A stretch of DNA of 64,000 nt from Methylobacter luteus IMV-B-3098 (GCF_000427625.1 NZ_KE386569.1:1202216-1266215), one strand, 5' to 3'. Positions 18,605 to 28,482 are shown, numbered from the stretch's first letter. Notes: a model not told the origin generated them from the sequence alone. A program made the numbers and translations.

Positions 18605-18632
18605 TGTTCGCATAATATATATTATGTTAAAT
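18605..18632 (+). other. dif: dif chromosome dimer resolution site
   Basis: The 28-bp site consists of a XerC arm at 18605-18615 (9 of 11 match E. coli dif), a 6-bp centre TATATA, and a XerD arm TTATGTTAAAT identical to E. coli dif (11 of 11). Overall 25 of 28 positions match. XerCD-FtsK resolve dimers here. It sits in an 87-bp intergenic between two minus-strand genes, which is the usual kind of place for dif. It marks the terminus region. Confidence 0.93.
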
Positions 18633-18659
18633 TATGATATATTTACATTAATGCCTGGG

Positions 18660-19928
18660 TTAATCAATAGTGTCGATCCACCGACAGCGATCGTTAACAA
18701 TACTGGATGCCATATTATTGCCAATGCCCTTAGCAATTAGCGCTATCACTCTGTCATCGGTATCGTAGCCTATATGCGCATTGATAGGATTGGCCAGCTT
18801 GCCCAAGCCAAAAGCATCAAAAATAGTAGCGACATTAATATTAATATTAGTTACATCAATGCACAGCCTCGAATCCAGGTATTTTTCTACAAATCCTCGA
18901 GGTACTGCATAACTGAGAAGATCATTGGGATCGCTAAAAGCAATAATGGATGTTTTAGCGAGCATGCGCTGATCGTATCTTTCCCCTTGCGGCTGGCAAT
19001 AAGCCGCTTTTTGATTACTTACATCCGGCAACTTACGTCCTAGCTGCAGCATAGGCAGTTGATTGGACATCATATAAATGGGGATTTCCTTGTCTTTTAA
19101 GGCATCAACCAACTCTATAGCTTGAGCAGAGTTATCTTTATGGTCATTGCGGTTATCCAGTAAAGAAGCAATTCGCTGCATGCCATCAATCGCAATACGA
19201 CTACCAAGGCTATGAGAAATAAAAGCATACTGGTCATTATGTATGTTTGTCGTTACTGAGTTTTCATTAAATGAACAAACTTGTGTTACATCATTCGGCA
19301 GGTTTTCCCAATTGCTTTTGGTCATCCAGCAAAATGATTGTGTAAATGAAACCAGAATCTCTTCCCTGCTGTCTCCCAGATAAATGATGGGATCAGGTCC
19401 GGTGTCATTAGAAAACTTTTTCATCAAATCATTGATTTCCGCTCGGCGAAAGGAATATTCTCCTGAATTATCATACGCCAGCACTTCTTTTTGCTTGGCT
19501 GTAATAAAAGACCAGGTTAATTCATAAAACATTAACTCCTTGCTTCTATCCCTGCTTAGCAATCGGTTGATTCTTAAGTTGCCGAGATTTTTGGTGGCAT
19601 CAAGCGGATCCGTCAGAGTAATGTTTTTGTATTGTGCCGACATGACCGGTAACTCCAGTTCTTTAGCCAGCTTCTCTATAAATTGTGTCGAGTATCCGGG
19701 TAAATGGTCCCCCACTCCATGCACCATGAGTACTTTCATTTTGCCTTTCTGATGATCCAGAAATGGCATGATTCCACTAAAGGATTTCCCCCATACTTCA
19801 CATAGGCGAGTATCAACGGCTTGCTGTTTTTCCATGACAGCTTCAATAACGCCTTTGCCGAAACTCGAACAACTACTTAATTCGGCGGCAATAATAGGTA
19901 AAATGAAAATTTTAAATACTGGATTCAT
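18660..19928 (-). CDS. alpha/beta-hydrolase-like lipoprotein
   Basis: The 422-residue protein has a lipobox near its N-terminus (ELSSC), so it is probably membrane anchored. The body has HGVGDHLPGY, an oxyanion-loop-like segment, and SHSLGS, a variant of the serine-hydrolase elbow. The catalytic Asp and His cannot be assigned with certainty. The overall impression is a lipase/esterase-like protein of unknown substrate. It lies immediately right of dif and has no obvious partner genes. Confidence 0.65.
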   Translation of the reverse strand: MNPVFKIFILPIIAAELSSCSSFGKGVIEAVMEKQQAVDTRLCEVWGKSFSGIMPFLDHQKGKMKVLMVHGVGDHLPGYSTQFIEKLAKELELPVMSAQYKNITLTDPLDATKNLGNLRINRLLSRDRSKELMFYELTWSFITAKQKEVLAYDNSGEYSFRRAEINDLMKKFSNDTGPDPIIYLGDSREEILVSFTQSFCWMTKSNWENLPNDVTQVCSFNENSVTTNIHNDQYAFISHSLGSRIAIDGMQRIASLLDNRNDHKDNSAQAIELVDALKDKEIPIYMMSNQLPMLQLGRKLPDVSNQKAAYCQPQGERYDQRMLAKTSIIAFSDPNDLLSYAVPRGFVEKYLDSRLCIDVTNININVATIFDAFGLGKLANPINAHIGYDTDDRVIALIAKGIGNNMASSIVNDRCRWIDTID

Positions 19929-20041
19929 ACGATATATTGATATTAGTAAAGCAAGTATCGGTAAAACAAAAAACCATCAATATTATCATTTACCCATTAA
20001 AACTGATAATCGAACTCTACGTATAAGCATTTCATGGAAGT

Positions 20042-21409
20042 ATGAAAAAGCACTCATTATTAAAAAAACTATTTGGTTTTATTATTGTTTTAACCGGCAT
20101 TACGCCGTTAAAATCCCAAAATCTACTGGAAACCTATGAACTGGCGTTGCAAAACGACCCTACTCTAAAGCAGGCTCAGGCAAACCAACTCGCAACTGAT
20201 GAAATAAGGGATCAAAGTATTGCGCGTTTTTTGCCTAACATTTCAGCCACAGCCTCCAGTAGCAGAGAGCGCTTGCACAATAAAAAAGCCAAGGATCCCC
20301 GGTTCATTGATTTCCGGGGGATACAAGTCAACCAGGAATACTGGAACCATAGTTTTTCCCTGAATTTAGCCCAGCCCTTGTTTCACTGGGAACACTGGAT
20401 CCAACTCAGTCAGTCCGATAATGAAATTGCCCAGGCCGAAGCTTCTTATCAGGCGGAACTGCAGAATCTGATGATTAAAATAACCGAGGCTTATTTCAAT
20501 ATCTTATCGGCCCAGGATAATCTGGATTTTACCGTGGCGGAAAAAGATGCTATCGCTCGACAGCTGGAACAGGCTAAACAACGCTTCGAAGTTGGTCTTG
20601 TTGCCATAACCGATGTGCATGAAGCACAGGCTGCCTTCGATCAGGCCAGTGCCAGCGAGATAGAAGCCACTAATGACCTGGATAATCAAAAAGAAGTATT
20701 AAGGGAAATCATTGGTGACAATGAGGCCTTATTGGATCCGCTTGACGAAAAATTGCCCCTGGCCAAACCTGAACCGGCGGATATCGAGAAGTGGAGCAAT
20801 TCAGCGGAAATGAATAACTTCAGTATCATTTCCGCATTCAATGAAGCGGAAGCCTTTCGCAAATCGATTGATCTGCAGCACAGCGGGCATCTGCCGCAAC
20901 TGGATCTGGTCGCTTCTTACGGTGTATCGGATGTCAACAGCAGTTTTGGTTTGCGTGGCGATACGCAAACGGTCGGCGTGCAATTGAATGTGCCTCTGTT
21001 TGAAGGCGGCGCGGTAAATTCACGTACCCGTCAGGCTGGCCACGACTATGAAGCCGCCAAGGAGCGATGGATTGCGACCAGGCGCTCGGTAAAACGTCAG
21101 GTAAAAGATGCCTTTCGTGGCGTTATGTCCAGCATCGGTAGAGTAGAAGCGTTAAAAACGACAGTCATCTCGGCCGAGAGCGCCCTGGAAGCCACTGAAG
21201 CGGGCCTTGAAGTAGGAACCCGAACCATGGTGGAAGTATTGGCTGAGCAACGAAATTCATACCGGGTCAAACGGGATTATGCGCGTAGCCGCTATGACTA
21301 TCTGATCAATAGTATCAAATTAAAGCAAGCGGCCAGCACACTTACCGTAGGTGATCTTGAACAAATCAATCGTTTGTTAGTGGCAAATACCGATAAAAAC
21401 AGAGATTAG
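20042..21409 (+). CDS. TolC family outer-membrane efflux channel
   Basis: This 455-residue TolC-type channel subunit has a signal peptide at about residues 1-24. The mature start (LLETYELALQNDPTLKQAQANQ) is typical, and two structural repeats of long alpha-helical coiled-coil follow. The second carries the conserved EVGTRTMVEVLAEQRN, and the YDY...LKQAAGTL-like C-terminal motif (LKQAASTLTVGDL) is present. No inner-membrane transporter or adaptor gene lies next to it, so it may serve several export systems. Confidence 0.93.
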   Translation: MKKHSLLKKLFGFIIVLTGITPLKSQNLLETYELALQNDPTLKQAQANQLATDEIRDQSIARFLPNISATASSSRERLHNKKAKDPRFIDFRGIQVNQEYWNHSFSLNLAQPLFHWEHWIQLSQSDNEIAQAEASYQAELQNLMIKITEAYFNILSAQDNLDFTVAEKDAIARQLEQAKQRFEVGLVAITDVHEAQAAFDQASASEIEATNDLDNQKEVLREIIGDNEALLDPLDEKLPLAKPEPADIEKWSNSAEMNNFSIISAFNEAEAFRKSIDLQHSGHLPQLDLVASYGVSDVNSSFGLRGDTQTVGVQLNVPLFEGGAVNSRTRQAGHDYEAAKERWIATRRSVKRQVKDAFRGVMSSIGRVEALKTTVISAESALEATEAGLEVGTRTMVEVLAEQRNSYRVKRDYARSRYDYLINSIKLKQAASTLTVGDLEQINRLLVANTDKNRD

Positions 21410-21423
21410 AAAGTAGCCCCTTA

Positions 21424-22164
21424 TCAAGCTGGTTTTATAGCTGTCACCAAGGCATTGGCTTCCATTCTATGGCTCAAATTAATCTGTGAAAATCCAATTT
21501 CTCGTAGTTGATTTAGCGCCAGCGATTCACGCATGATATGATTTTCGGATTCATCATTGAATAAATGCACTATCCAACTCTCCAATAAATCAAGCTTATT
21601 GGCTTTCGTCAATATTTTGAAATAGCCGCTGACCTCCTGCTGAACAACACGTGTATGTCCGGAAATATCGTCCAGGCTATAACGATCTCCGTTGATGAAT
21701 TGCCCACCAGGCTTTAGAACCCGAAAAATTTCCTCTATCACTTTCTGGCGATAAGTATTTTGAAAATTGTGCAAAGTATAGGCAGATGCCACGATATCAA
21801 CGCTATCCGTTGCCAGATTTTCTAGTGCGGTCAATGCGTCATCGCTACAAAAAAACAATCTTTCCTCGTCCGCCCATTTTTTCAGATGCTTTTTGGCTTG
21901 GCTCTGCATAGTTGGTTCGTTATCGATACTGAAAACAGTCGTTGCCTCTCTGGCGGTTAATATCGATAGCGTGGTAATACCTGTTCCTCCGCCTAATTCA
22001 ACAATTTTCAATTTATCTGTACTTCTTTCAGGATATTCAGCTACCATGGCGCCCACGAGACGGCTCATTTCTGTTGCTAATGGACAGATCAGATTGAGCA
22101 TTTCATAGTCCTGCCCTATTACGCCGGAAAACATTGCATCATATTGGGATTTTTTATCGATCAT
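21424..22164 (-). CDS. class I SAM-dependent methyltransferase
   Basis: The 246-residue methyltransferase has motif I at VELGGGTGITT, then SIDNEPTMQ and SAYTLHNF. It overlaps the upstream DUF1244 gene by 4 bp (ATGA), implying coupling. The substrate is unknown. It converges on the TolC gene. Confidence 0.85.
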   Translation of the reverse strand: MIDKKSQYDAMFSGVIGQDYEMLNLICPLATEMSRLVGAMVAEYPERSTDKLKIVELGGGTGITTLSILTAREATTVFSIDNEPTMQSQAKKHLKKWADEERLFFCSDDALTALENLATDSVDIVASAYTLHNFQNTYRQKVIEEIFRVLKPGGQFINGDRYSLDDISGHTRVVQQEVSGYFKILTKANKLDLLESWIVHLFNDESENHIMRESLALNQLREIGFSQINLSHRMEANALVTAIKPA

Positions 22165-22460
22165 AATTTTGATTGTTGCTTGCGTTCATAAGCAGCCAAT
22201 TGTTCGGCTGTTGCTTCACTTTGAAATTTATCCTTCCACTCGTTATAGGGCATACCATAAATCACTTGCCTTGCCTGTTCGTAATCCATATCAATCCCTC
22301 GCTCTGCTGCTGCCGCCACATACCATTTTGCCAGACAATTTCTGCAAAAATCGGCCAAAATCATTAAATCAATGTTTTGTACTTCGGTATGTTTCTGTAA
22401 ATGGCTGACTAATTGCCTGAATGCAGCCGCTTCTAGTTCTATTTGTGTATTTTTATCCAT
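22161..22460 (-). CDS. DUF1244 family protein
   Basis: The 99-residue cytoplasmic protein matches the DUF1244 pattern: IELEAAAFRQLV near the start, then DFCRNCLAKWY with two conserved cysteines, and YGMPYNEWK. The family function is unknown. It is coupled to the downstream methyltransferase, suggesting a shared job. Confidence 0.9.
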   Translation of the reverse strand: MDKNTQIELEAAAFRQLVSHLQKHTEVQNIDLMILADFCRNCLAKWYVAAAAERGIDMDYEQARQVIYGMPYNEWKDKFQSEATAEQLAAYERKQQSKL

Positions 22461-22578
22461 AGACGTTCTCCGAAAATATTGGACATTCTAGCAGAAACGC
22501 ACATCGAGATATGTACATTCATGAGCAAAGATTTTACAATACCTCGTCATTATGTTCGCATAGCAGACGGTTCAATAT

Positions 22579-22845
22579 ATGGAAATTCATAGTTCATCGT
22601 TAACTTTTTTGCCCATTGGATATAACCGGCAATCCATTGACAAAAACAACAATGTGCAGAACAAAGACGAAGCCAATGAACTTTCTGTTATTAAAAACTC
22701 TCATAACCATCAGTTCGATCGGGGGCGTTCTCCCGATAAGATTAAAAAAACATTCAAGAATACCGGTTCAAGCCTGGATTTAATAAACCGGCATAACACT
22801 CATATATCAACTGACACGCGTACTTTAAAAGCGCAAAATGCTTAA
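22579..22845 (+). CDS. small hypothetical protein
   Basis: An 88-residue ORF, rich in Asn, Lys, Asp and His, with no recognised domain. It has only a poor ribosome-binding site. It sits between the DUF1244 gene and yciB. It may be a species-specific protein or non-coding. A second tiny frame at 22521-22592 overlaps it. Confidence 0.35.
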   Translation: MEIHSSSLTFLPIGYNRQSIDKNNNVQNKDEANELSVIKNSHNHQFDRGRSPDKIKKTFKNTGSSLDLINRHNTHISTDTRTLKAQNA

Positions 22846-22936
22846 ACCAGGACATCATCAACTCTTGCTGAATCAACGTGTCGCATTGATTACAGGAATA
22901 GACACTTATGTCTGACAACCTTCATTTCCAGCTATT

Positions 22937-23473
22937 ATGAATCAGCTTTTCGAATTCTTCCCTATCATTCTATTCTTTATTGCGTTTAAACTTTACGATA
23001 TTTATGTTGCTACTGCAGTCGTTATCGTAGCCACTATTATTCAGGTCGCCTATACCTGGTTTAAACGCCGTAAAGTTGAAACTATGCAATGGATTACATT
23101 AGCTCTGATTCTCGTAATGGGGGGCGCCACCATTTATCTACAGGATGAGCAATTTATCAAATGGAAATTATCCATTATAGAATGGTTGTTCGGTCTAGCC
23201 TTTTTAGGCAGCCAATTTATTGGTAAAAAGCCTTTCGTTGAAAGAATGATGTCCGGCAGTTTAACGTTGCCGGCTTTGATCTGGAAGCGATTGAACATTA
23301 TGTGGGCCAGTTTCTTTATCAGTATCGGTTTTATCAATCTGTATGTTATGTATAACTACAATACTGATGATTGGGTGACTTTTAAAACATTCGGGGTACC
23401 GGGGTTAATGATTATTTTTATTCTGGTACAAATGATTTTTATCTATAAATATATTCCCGAGGCAGAGGAATAA
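22937..23473 (+). CDS. yciB: septation protein A / YciB family inner-membrane protein
   Basis: The 178-residue integral membrane protein has about five transmembrane helices and the FFPIILFFIAFKLYDIYVAT start typical of YciB (IspZ). Other signatures are FLGSQFIGKKPFVERMM and IWKRLNIMWASFFI. In E. coli it links envelope synthesis and division proteins. It is followed after 3 bp by a YciI gene, the classic yciB-yciI-bolA arrangement. Confidence 0.93.
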   Translation: MNQLFEFFPIILFFIAFKLYDIYVATAVVIVATIIQVAYTWFKRRKVETMQWITLALILVMGGATIYLQDEQFIKWKLSIIEWLFGLAFLGSQFIGKKPFVERMMSGSLTLPALIWKRLNIMWASFFISIGFINLYVMYNYNTDDWVTFKTFGVPGLMIIFILVQMIFIYKYIPEAEE

Positions 23474-23476
23474 ATC

Positions 23477-23779
23477 ATGTTATACGCAATTATCAGTGAA
23501 GATGTAGCGAATAGTTTGGAAAAAAGAATGACAGCGCGTCCGGCCCATCTTAAAAGACTGCAAGAGCTTCAGGATGCCGGGCGATTGATTTTAGCCGGTC
23601 CGCACCCTGCTGTAGACAGCGAAAACCCCGGTGAAGCCGGTTTTACCGGTAGCTTGATTGTGGCTGAGTTTGATTGTCTGGAAGCAGCCCAGCAATGGGC
23701 CAATGCAGATCCCTATATTGATGCAGGCGTTTATACACAGGTTACAGTTAAACCTTTCAAAAGGGTCTTGCCTCAATGA
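23477..23779 (+). CDS. yciI: YciI family protein
   Basis: The 100-residue ferredoxin-like-fold protein has the conserved His/Asp pair in [12 protein letters not shown] and the [12 protein letters not shown] segment. The family's biochemical role is poorly defined. It is coupled to the following BolA gene by a 4-bp ATGA overlap. Confidence 0.92.
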   Translation: MLYAIISEDVANSLEKRMTARPAHLKRLQELQDAGRLILAGPHPAVDSENPGEAGFTGSLIVAEFDCLEAAQQWANADPYIDAGVYTQVTVKPFKRVLPQ

Positions 23780-24045
23780 CAGCCAATATTATAAAACAAT
23801 TATTAAATGAAGCCTTTCATCCTGAACTGCTGGAAATTGTAGATAACAGCTCAGCTCATGCCGGGCATGCCGGAGCACGTAGCGGCGGCGGTCACTACCA
23901 TGTTACGATTGTCGCCGATGCGTTTGAAGGCAAATCTTTAGTTCAACGGCACCAGCTAATCTATAAAGCGCTGGGCGACATGATGAAACATCAAATTCAT
24001 GCTTTAGGCATTAATGCTCTCTCACCCTCTGAACATAAAATATAA
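23776..24045 (+). CDS. bolA: BolA family protein
   Basis: The 89-residue BolA fold shows the [23 protein letters not shown] region and the [11 protein letters not shown] helix with the FxGKSxxxRHxxIY-like pattern. Family members pair with monothiol glutaredoxins in Fe-S handling. The histidine-rich loop would take part in cluster binding. It overlaps yciI at its start and lies 12 bp before the ppiC-type gene. Confidence 0.93.
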   Translation: MTANIIKQLLNEAFHPELLEIVDNSSAHAGHAGARSGGGHYHVTIVADAFEGKSLVQRHQLIYKALGDMMKHQIHALGINALSPSEHKI

Positions 24046-24057
24046 GGAAAATAATAA

Positions 24058-25056
24058 ATGAAAAAAAAGATTATCCCTTTACTGCTTGCTGGTACGGCAC
24101 TGGTTTCGATTTCAGCTTGTAATGAACAAAAAACCACTGATGCTACTCCTGCTGCTCCCGTTGTTGACAAAGCAGATGCCGTTGCTGTCGTAAACGGAAA
24201 ATACATCAGTAAAAAAACACTGGCGGAGTTAGAAAGTGAAGTTGCTGAGCGCGCACACGGACAGGCTTTTCCTAAAGATAAATTGATAGAAGAGTTGATC
24301 CAACGCGAATTACTGGTACAGGAAGCCTTGAAAAAAGGGCTTGATAAATCGCCTGAAGTTGTAGAGCGTCTCGAAACTCTTAAAAAATCATTATTATCGC
24401 AGGCTGTTCTGCAAGACTATCTAAAAACCAATCCAGTCACTGAAGCAGAAGTAAAAGCGGAATATGATAGTAAAGTTGCCGCTGAAAAAGGCACCGAATA
24501 TAAAGCGCGTCATATTTTAGTCAAGACTGAAGCAGAAGCTAAAAAACTGATTGAAAAACTAGACAAAGGCGCAAAATTTGACGAGTTGGCAACCAAGAAC
24601 TCTATAGATACATCATCTCAAGGCGGCGATTTGGGCTGGTTTACTGCTAACCAGATGGTTGCGCCTTTCTCTCAAGCAGTAGAGAAACTGGAAAACGGCA
24701 AATACACCAAAGCACCGGTACAGACACAGTTTGGCTGGCATGTTATTTTAAGGGAAGATTCACGCCCGCAAACACCACCTCCATTGGAATCGGTAAAAGA
24801 ACAGCTGACGCCTTATCTGCAACGCAAAAAAGTCCAATCCATGATTGAAAACCTGCGCAAACAGGCGCAAGTAGAAGTTCTGGTTCCGACAACAGAAGAA
24901 AAACCAAAAGCTGAAGGCGCAGCTCCTGCTGGCGAACCAGCCACTACAGAACAACCAGCTGTCGAATCAGCACCAGAGCCTGTAAAACCAAGTGATGCTC
25001 CAGCTGAGAAAGCGGCTCCTGAGGCTGGAAAACCAGCAACTCCAGATAAAAAATAA
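24058..25056 (+). CDS. parvulin-type peptidyl-prolyl isomerase lipoprotein
   Basis: The 332-residue exported foldase has an ISAC lipobox with the acylated cysteine at position 21. A SurA/PpiC-like N-terminal helical region lies around 45-140. The parvulin domain is at about 150-240 (YKARHILVKT, GGDLGWF, QFGWHVI). The tail is rich in Pro, Ala, Glu and Lys and is probably a flexible periplasmic extension. It is the last gene of the yciB operon, followed by a strong terminator. Confidence 0.93.
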   Translation: MKKKIIPLLLAGTALVSISACNEQKTTDATPAAPVVDKADAVAVVNGKYISKKTLAELESEVAERAHGQAFPKDKLIEELIQRELLVQEALKKGLDKSPEVVERLETLKKSLLSQAVLQDYLKTNPVTEAEVKAEYDSKVAAEKGTEYKARHILVKTEAEAKKLIEKLDKGAKFDELATKNSIDTSSQGGDLGWFTANQMVAPFSQAVEKLENGKYTKAPVQTQFGWHVILREDSRPQTPPPLESVKEQLTPYLQRKKVQSMIENLRKQAQVEVLVPTTEEKPKAEGAAPAGEPATTEQPAVESAPEPVKPSDAPAEKAAPEAGKPATPDKK

Positions 25057-25066
25057 GCTATTTATT

Positions 25067-25096
25067 AAAAAAGGGCGGTTTTTTCCGCCCTTTTTT
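25067..25096. terminator. bidirectional rho-independent terminator
   Basis: GGGCGG at 25073-25078 pairs with CCGCCC at 25085-25090 around a T6 loop. It is flanked by A6 (25067-25072) and T6 (25091-25096). The symmetry lets it end ppiC transcripts and also those of recJ arriving on the minus strand. Confidence 0.9.
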
Positions 25097-26849
25097 ATGC
25101 TAATTTTTCCATGTATTGCAAAATAAACTGCACGCTGCAATTCCCTCTAAATTCATTAATGTCCAACTTGTAAGCTATTCTGCAAGATCTCAGTCCTAAC
25201 CATTGCTCAGGATGATCCACATAAAAAGCGATAGCATCGATTAACAGATCAGTAGATGGTTTTTTCAGCACCAGTTTAAGATGGCGTTGTCCGACGATGC
25301 GGGATTGAATTACGTCAAATATCCCATCAAACACTGGCTCGGGAAACTCCTGTCCCCAAGTACCGGCGTTTTGTAATAAAGCGGCAAATTCAATCGAGAT
25401 CTCATTTTCGGTTAACTCGCCATCCGAATAAATCTTCAGCTCCAGATCAACATTATCCAGACGCTTTCTTACCATTTCATCAAAGGCCAAAGCAAAAGGC
25501 GGGTAATCGTGCATTTTCAGGCTCAAACCAGCTGCCATGGCATGACCACCGAATTTGCTTAGTAATTTAGGGTGCTCGGCGGCAATATCACTCAGCACGT
25601 CCCGGATATGAACGCCTGGAATTGAACGCGCAGAGCCTTTTATTTCATCTTTACCAGCCGATGCAAAGGCGATAACAGGTCGATGCAGTCTGTCCTTGAT
25701 TCGCGAAGCCAAAATACCAATCACGCCCTGATGCCAGTCTGCATTAAACAGGCAAACCCCGGCGGGCAAGTGCGGTTCATCAAGGGTTTTCATTTCCTTT
25801 AATAAAGCTATAGCCTCTTTTTTCATTTGCCCTTCAATTTCCCGTCGATCATTATTCAGATCATCGAGCTGAAGTGCTATTTCCTTTGCTTGTACCGGAT
25901 TTTCGGTTAACAAGCACTCAATGCCTAATGACATATCATCCATGCGCCCTGCAGCGTTGAGCCTTGGTCCTAGCGAAAATCCCAGATCCGATGAGCTGAT
26001 GGATTGAGTTTTTTTGCCTGATACCTCAATCAGCGCGTTTACCCCAGGATGGGCCCGCCCCGTGCGAATCCTTAAGAGACCCTGATAAACCAGTATTCTG
26101 TTAACTCGGTCCAAAGGAACCACATCGGCAACTGTGCCTAAAGCCACATAATCGAGTAACTGGGCTAGATTCGGTTCCTGGACCTTATGTCGCTCAAACC
26201 AGTTCTGTTCTCTTAATCGGCTACGCAGAGCCATTAACACATAGAAAATTACTCCAACACCAGCCAGTGCGCCACTCGGAAATTTATCATCGGATAGATT
26301 GGGATTGACGATAGCGTCGGCAGCCGGTAGTTCATGCCCAGGCAAGTGATGATCTGTCACCAGAACTTTTAACCCAGAATCCTTGGCCGCTTTGACACCG
26401 TCAATACTCGATATGCCATTATCGACGGTGATGATGATGCCAGGCTTTTGCTGCTTGACCAGTTCGACAATTTCCGGAGTCAATCCATAACCGTATTCGA
26501 ACCGGTTGGGGACTATAAATGAAACCTGCCCTGCCCCCAGTAATTGCAATCCTTTGACAGCCACGGCACAACTGGTAGCGCCATCCGCATCGAAGTCGGC
26601 TATGACGGAAATTCTTTGCCCTTCATTAATTGCGGTGACTAGATGGGTGACCATATTTTCCATGCCTGATAACAACCATGGTGATGGCAGTTTTGCTAAC
26701 GTCCTATCCAGATCGGCTTCCGATGTTAAACCCCTGGCTAAATAAATACGCTCCAGAACAGGATGAAGTTCGCCAAATTGAGGACGTTTTTTACCTATAG
26801 GTCTGGTAACGATGGTTTTCTTTACACCTGGATAATACATGGAATTCAA
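25095..26849 (-). CDS. recJ: single-stranded-DNA exonuclease RecJ
   Basis: RecJ is the 5'-3' ssDNA exonuclease of recombination and mismatch repair. The 584-residue length is normal. DHH-superfamily motifs are visible: ADFDADGATS, TVDNGISS, TDHHLPG and NPNLSD in the first half, and RPVIAFA and GGHAMAAGLS in the DHHA1/OB half. It has no close operon partner. Confidence 0.96.
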   Translation of the reverse strand: MNSMYYPGVKKTIVTRPIGKKRPQFGELHPVLERIYLARGLTSEADLDRTLAKLPSPWLLSGMENMVTHLVTAINEGQRISVIADFDADGATSCAVAVKGLQLLGAGQVSFIVPNRFEYGYGLTPEIVELVKQQKPGIIITVDNGISSIDGVKAAKDSGLKVLVTDHHLPGHELPAADAIVNPNLSDDKFPSGALAGVGVIFYVLMALRSRLREQNWFERHKVQEPNLAQLLDYVALGTVADVVPLDRVNRILVYQGLLRIRTGRAHPGVNALIEVSGKKTQSISSSDLGFSLGPRLNAAGRMDDMSLGIECLLTENPVQAKEIALQLDDLNNDRREIEGQMKKEAIALLKEMKTLDEPHLPAGVCLFNADWHQGVIGILASRIKDRLHRPVIAFASAGKDEIKGSARSIPGVHIRDVLSDIAAEHPKLLSKFGGHAMAAGLSLKMHDYPPFALAFDEMVRKRLDNVDLELKIYSDGELTENEISIEFAALLQNAGTWGQEFPEPVFDGIFDVIQSRIVGQRHLKLVLKKPSTDLLIDAIAFYVDHPEQWLGLRSCRIAYKLDINEFRGNCSVQFILQYMEKLA

Positions 26850-27126
26850 TAATCGGCAGAGTTAGCGCTACAGAGCTTCAAAATATATTTGAGCAAAAAT
26901 ACAATTAAAATCAAAATCTTAATGGTAATTTATTTGGTGTTGCCCGGTAAGCCACTGTTATGAGAGAAGCAAAAAGAACTCATTATAATTGATTGATGCA
27001 GCATCATAGTCATCAATTCATTTTAATTCCTTCATCTTCTTGTCATTTCTCATACTTATTATTCATGAAGTCCGCTTAGAGCATTGCGGTGACCCAAAAT
27101 TTATGAAAATTGTACGGAAAATAAGC

Positions 27127-28482
27127 ATGAATAAAAAAATTTTAACATCCCTTCCCTTACTCGCGGTGGTAGGCAGTTTTCATCCTGTCATTGGTTTCGC
27201 GGATGAGATCAATGGACCAATGGCCTTCAAACCGATCGCGGGTTCCGCTTATAATGAACTAACCAGTGATCCTGCTGTTTTAAATGAATCGACCTGGTTG
27301 ATTCCCGAAGGATTCAAACAATCCGTTATTTCTGACGAGTCCAATTTAAATATCTATATTAATAACGATTGGCCCGACATGAATACGGTCAATGAAGCTA
27401 AAAAGCAGGCTGGCCGCTACTTATATCGTACTCATGAAGTCCGTCCAGGCAATGATCAGCGTAATGATGGAAAACTCGGTGGGACAGTTTCCGTTATTGA
27501 CTTAAAAACGGGTAAAGCCAAGGAACTGGTGGCAAGAGAAGATTGGGAAGCTCTGGACGGCATTATCTGGACGCCTTGGCATACCATTTTGGTTGCCGAA
27601 GAAACAAATTCAGGCGGTTATCCTGATCCCGACTATCCACATGCATCATCAGGTCTGGTTTATGAAATCGAACTGGATAAGGACGATCTCACAATAGCAA
27701 AAAAAGTGACTGCGCGCCCATTGCTTGGCTCAATTGCTCATGAAGGGATCGAGATCGATGATGAAGGCAATGTCTATGTGATCGACGAAGACCGCGCGCC
27801 GGGCGGATCCATTTTCAAGTTCGTGCCGAACACCTACGGTGATTTGAGCACTGGCAAATTGTTCGCATTGCGTGTTAAGGATGGCGTCCAAATCGGCGAA
27901 GCGGAATGGGTGGAACTGCACCTGGATCCAGTCACATTTGATGCGCAAGCGGCAGCAGAGCAAGTCGGAGCAACCAGCTACTGCCGTCCAGAAGATTTGG
28001 AGCGCATCGGCAAGACTTTATATGCGGCATTAACCTGTGAACCTCGTATTGGAGGCAAAGACGGTCCTGGTGCCGTGTTATCCATCAGTCTACATGAAAG
28101 ACCGATGGTCAGTTACTTTGTTGAAGCTGGCGTCAATATTGCGGCGGAAAATAAATCTGCTGGTGTAACCGGTCTTAAAAGTCCTGACAATCTAGCCAAT
28201 GGTTCTGACGGTAAACTGTGGATAGTCGAAGATAACGCGCCCAGCGATATTTGGGTAGCGGAACCCGATAATGACGGTGATGGACATGCCGACGGCGTGC
28301 ATTTGTTTGCATCGATGAAAGATAAAGATGCGGAAGGAACCGGTATCTATTTCGGCAAGGACCCGCACAAGCTGTTCGTGAATGTCCAGCATTCCGGAAC
28401 GGGTAATGATAAAACGATGGCAATCACTAAAATCAGGAAATACAGTGAAAAGGATGAAAGACATAACGAGGACCGTGATTGA
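27127..28482 (+). CDS. PhoX-like / DUF839 family secreted protein
   Basis: The protein resembles the DUF839/PhoX alkaline phosphatase-like beta-propeller proteins: VSVIDLKTGKAKELVARE, WTPWHTILVAEETNSGG, AHEGIEIDDEGNVYVIDED, GGSIFKFVPN. The start at 27127 gives a clean signal peptide (MNKKILTSLPLLAVVG, cleavage near GFADE). In-frame ATGs at 27040 and 27103 are alternatives. About 451 residues. Whether it is an active phosphatase is uncertain. Confidence 0.85.
   Translation: MNKKILTSLPLLAVVGSFHPVIGFADEINGPMAFKPIAGSAYNELTSDPAVLNESTWLIPEGFKQSVISDESNLNIYINNDWPDMNTVNEAKKQAGRYLYRTHEVRPGNDQRNDGKLGGTVSVIDLKTGKAKELVAREDWEALDGIIWTPWHTILVAEETNSGGYPDPDYPHASSGLVYEIELDKDDLTIAKKVTARPLLGSIAHEGIEIDDEGNVYVIDEDRAPGGSIFKFVPNTYGDLSTGKLFALRVKDGVQIGEAEWVELHLDPVTFDAQAAAEQVGATSYCRPEDLERIGKTLYAALTCEPRIGGKDGPGAVLSISLHERPMVSYFVEAGVNIAAENKSAGVTGLKSPDNLANGSDGKLWIVEDNAPSDIWVAEPDNDGDGHADGVHLFASMKDKDAEGTGIYFGKDPHKLFVNVQHSGTGNDKTMAITKIRKYSEKDERHNEDRD

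Noticed and set aside
18628-18643. TATGATATA adjoining the dif site, similar to the 15-mer core
   Set aside because: Only about 10 of 16 positions match, in very AT-rich DNA.
22521-22592. 23-codon ORF before the small hypothetical gene
   Set aside because: Too short, and it overlaps another weak frame. No ribosome-binding site or homology is visible.
26959-26989. TATAAT upstream of the PhoX-like gene as a promoter
   Set aside because: No convincing -35 box at the right spacing, so it was not listed.
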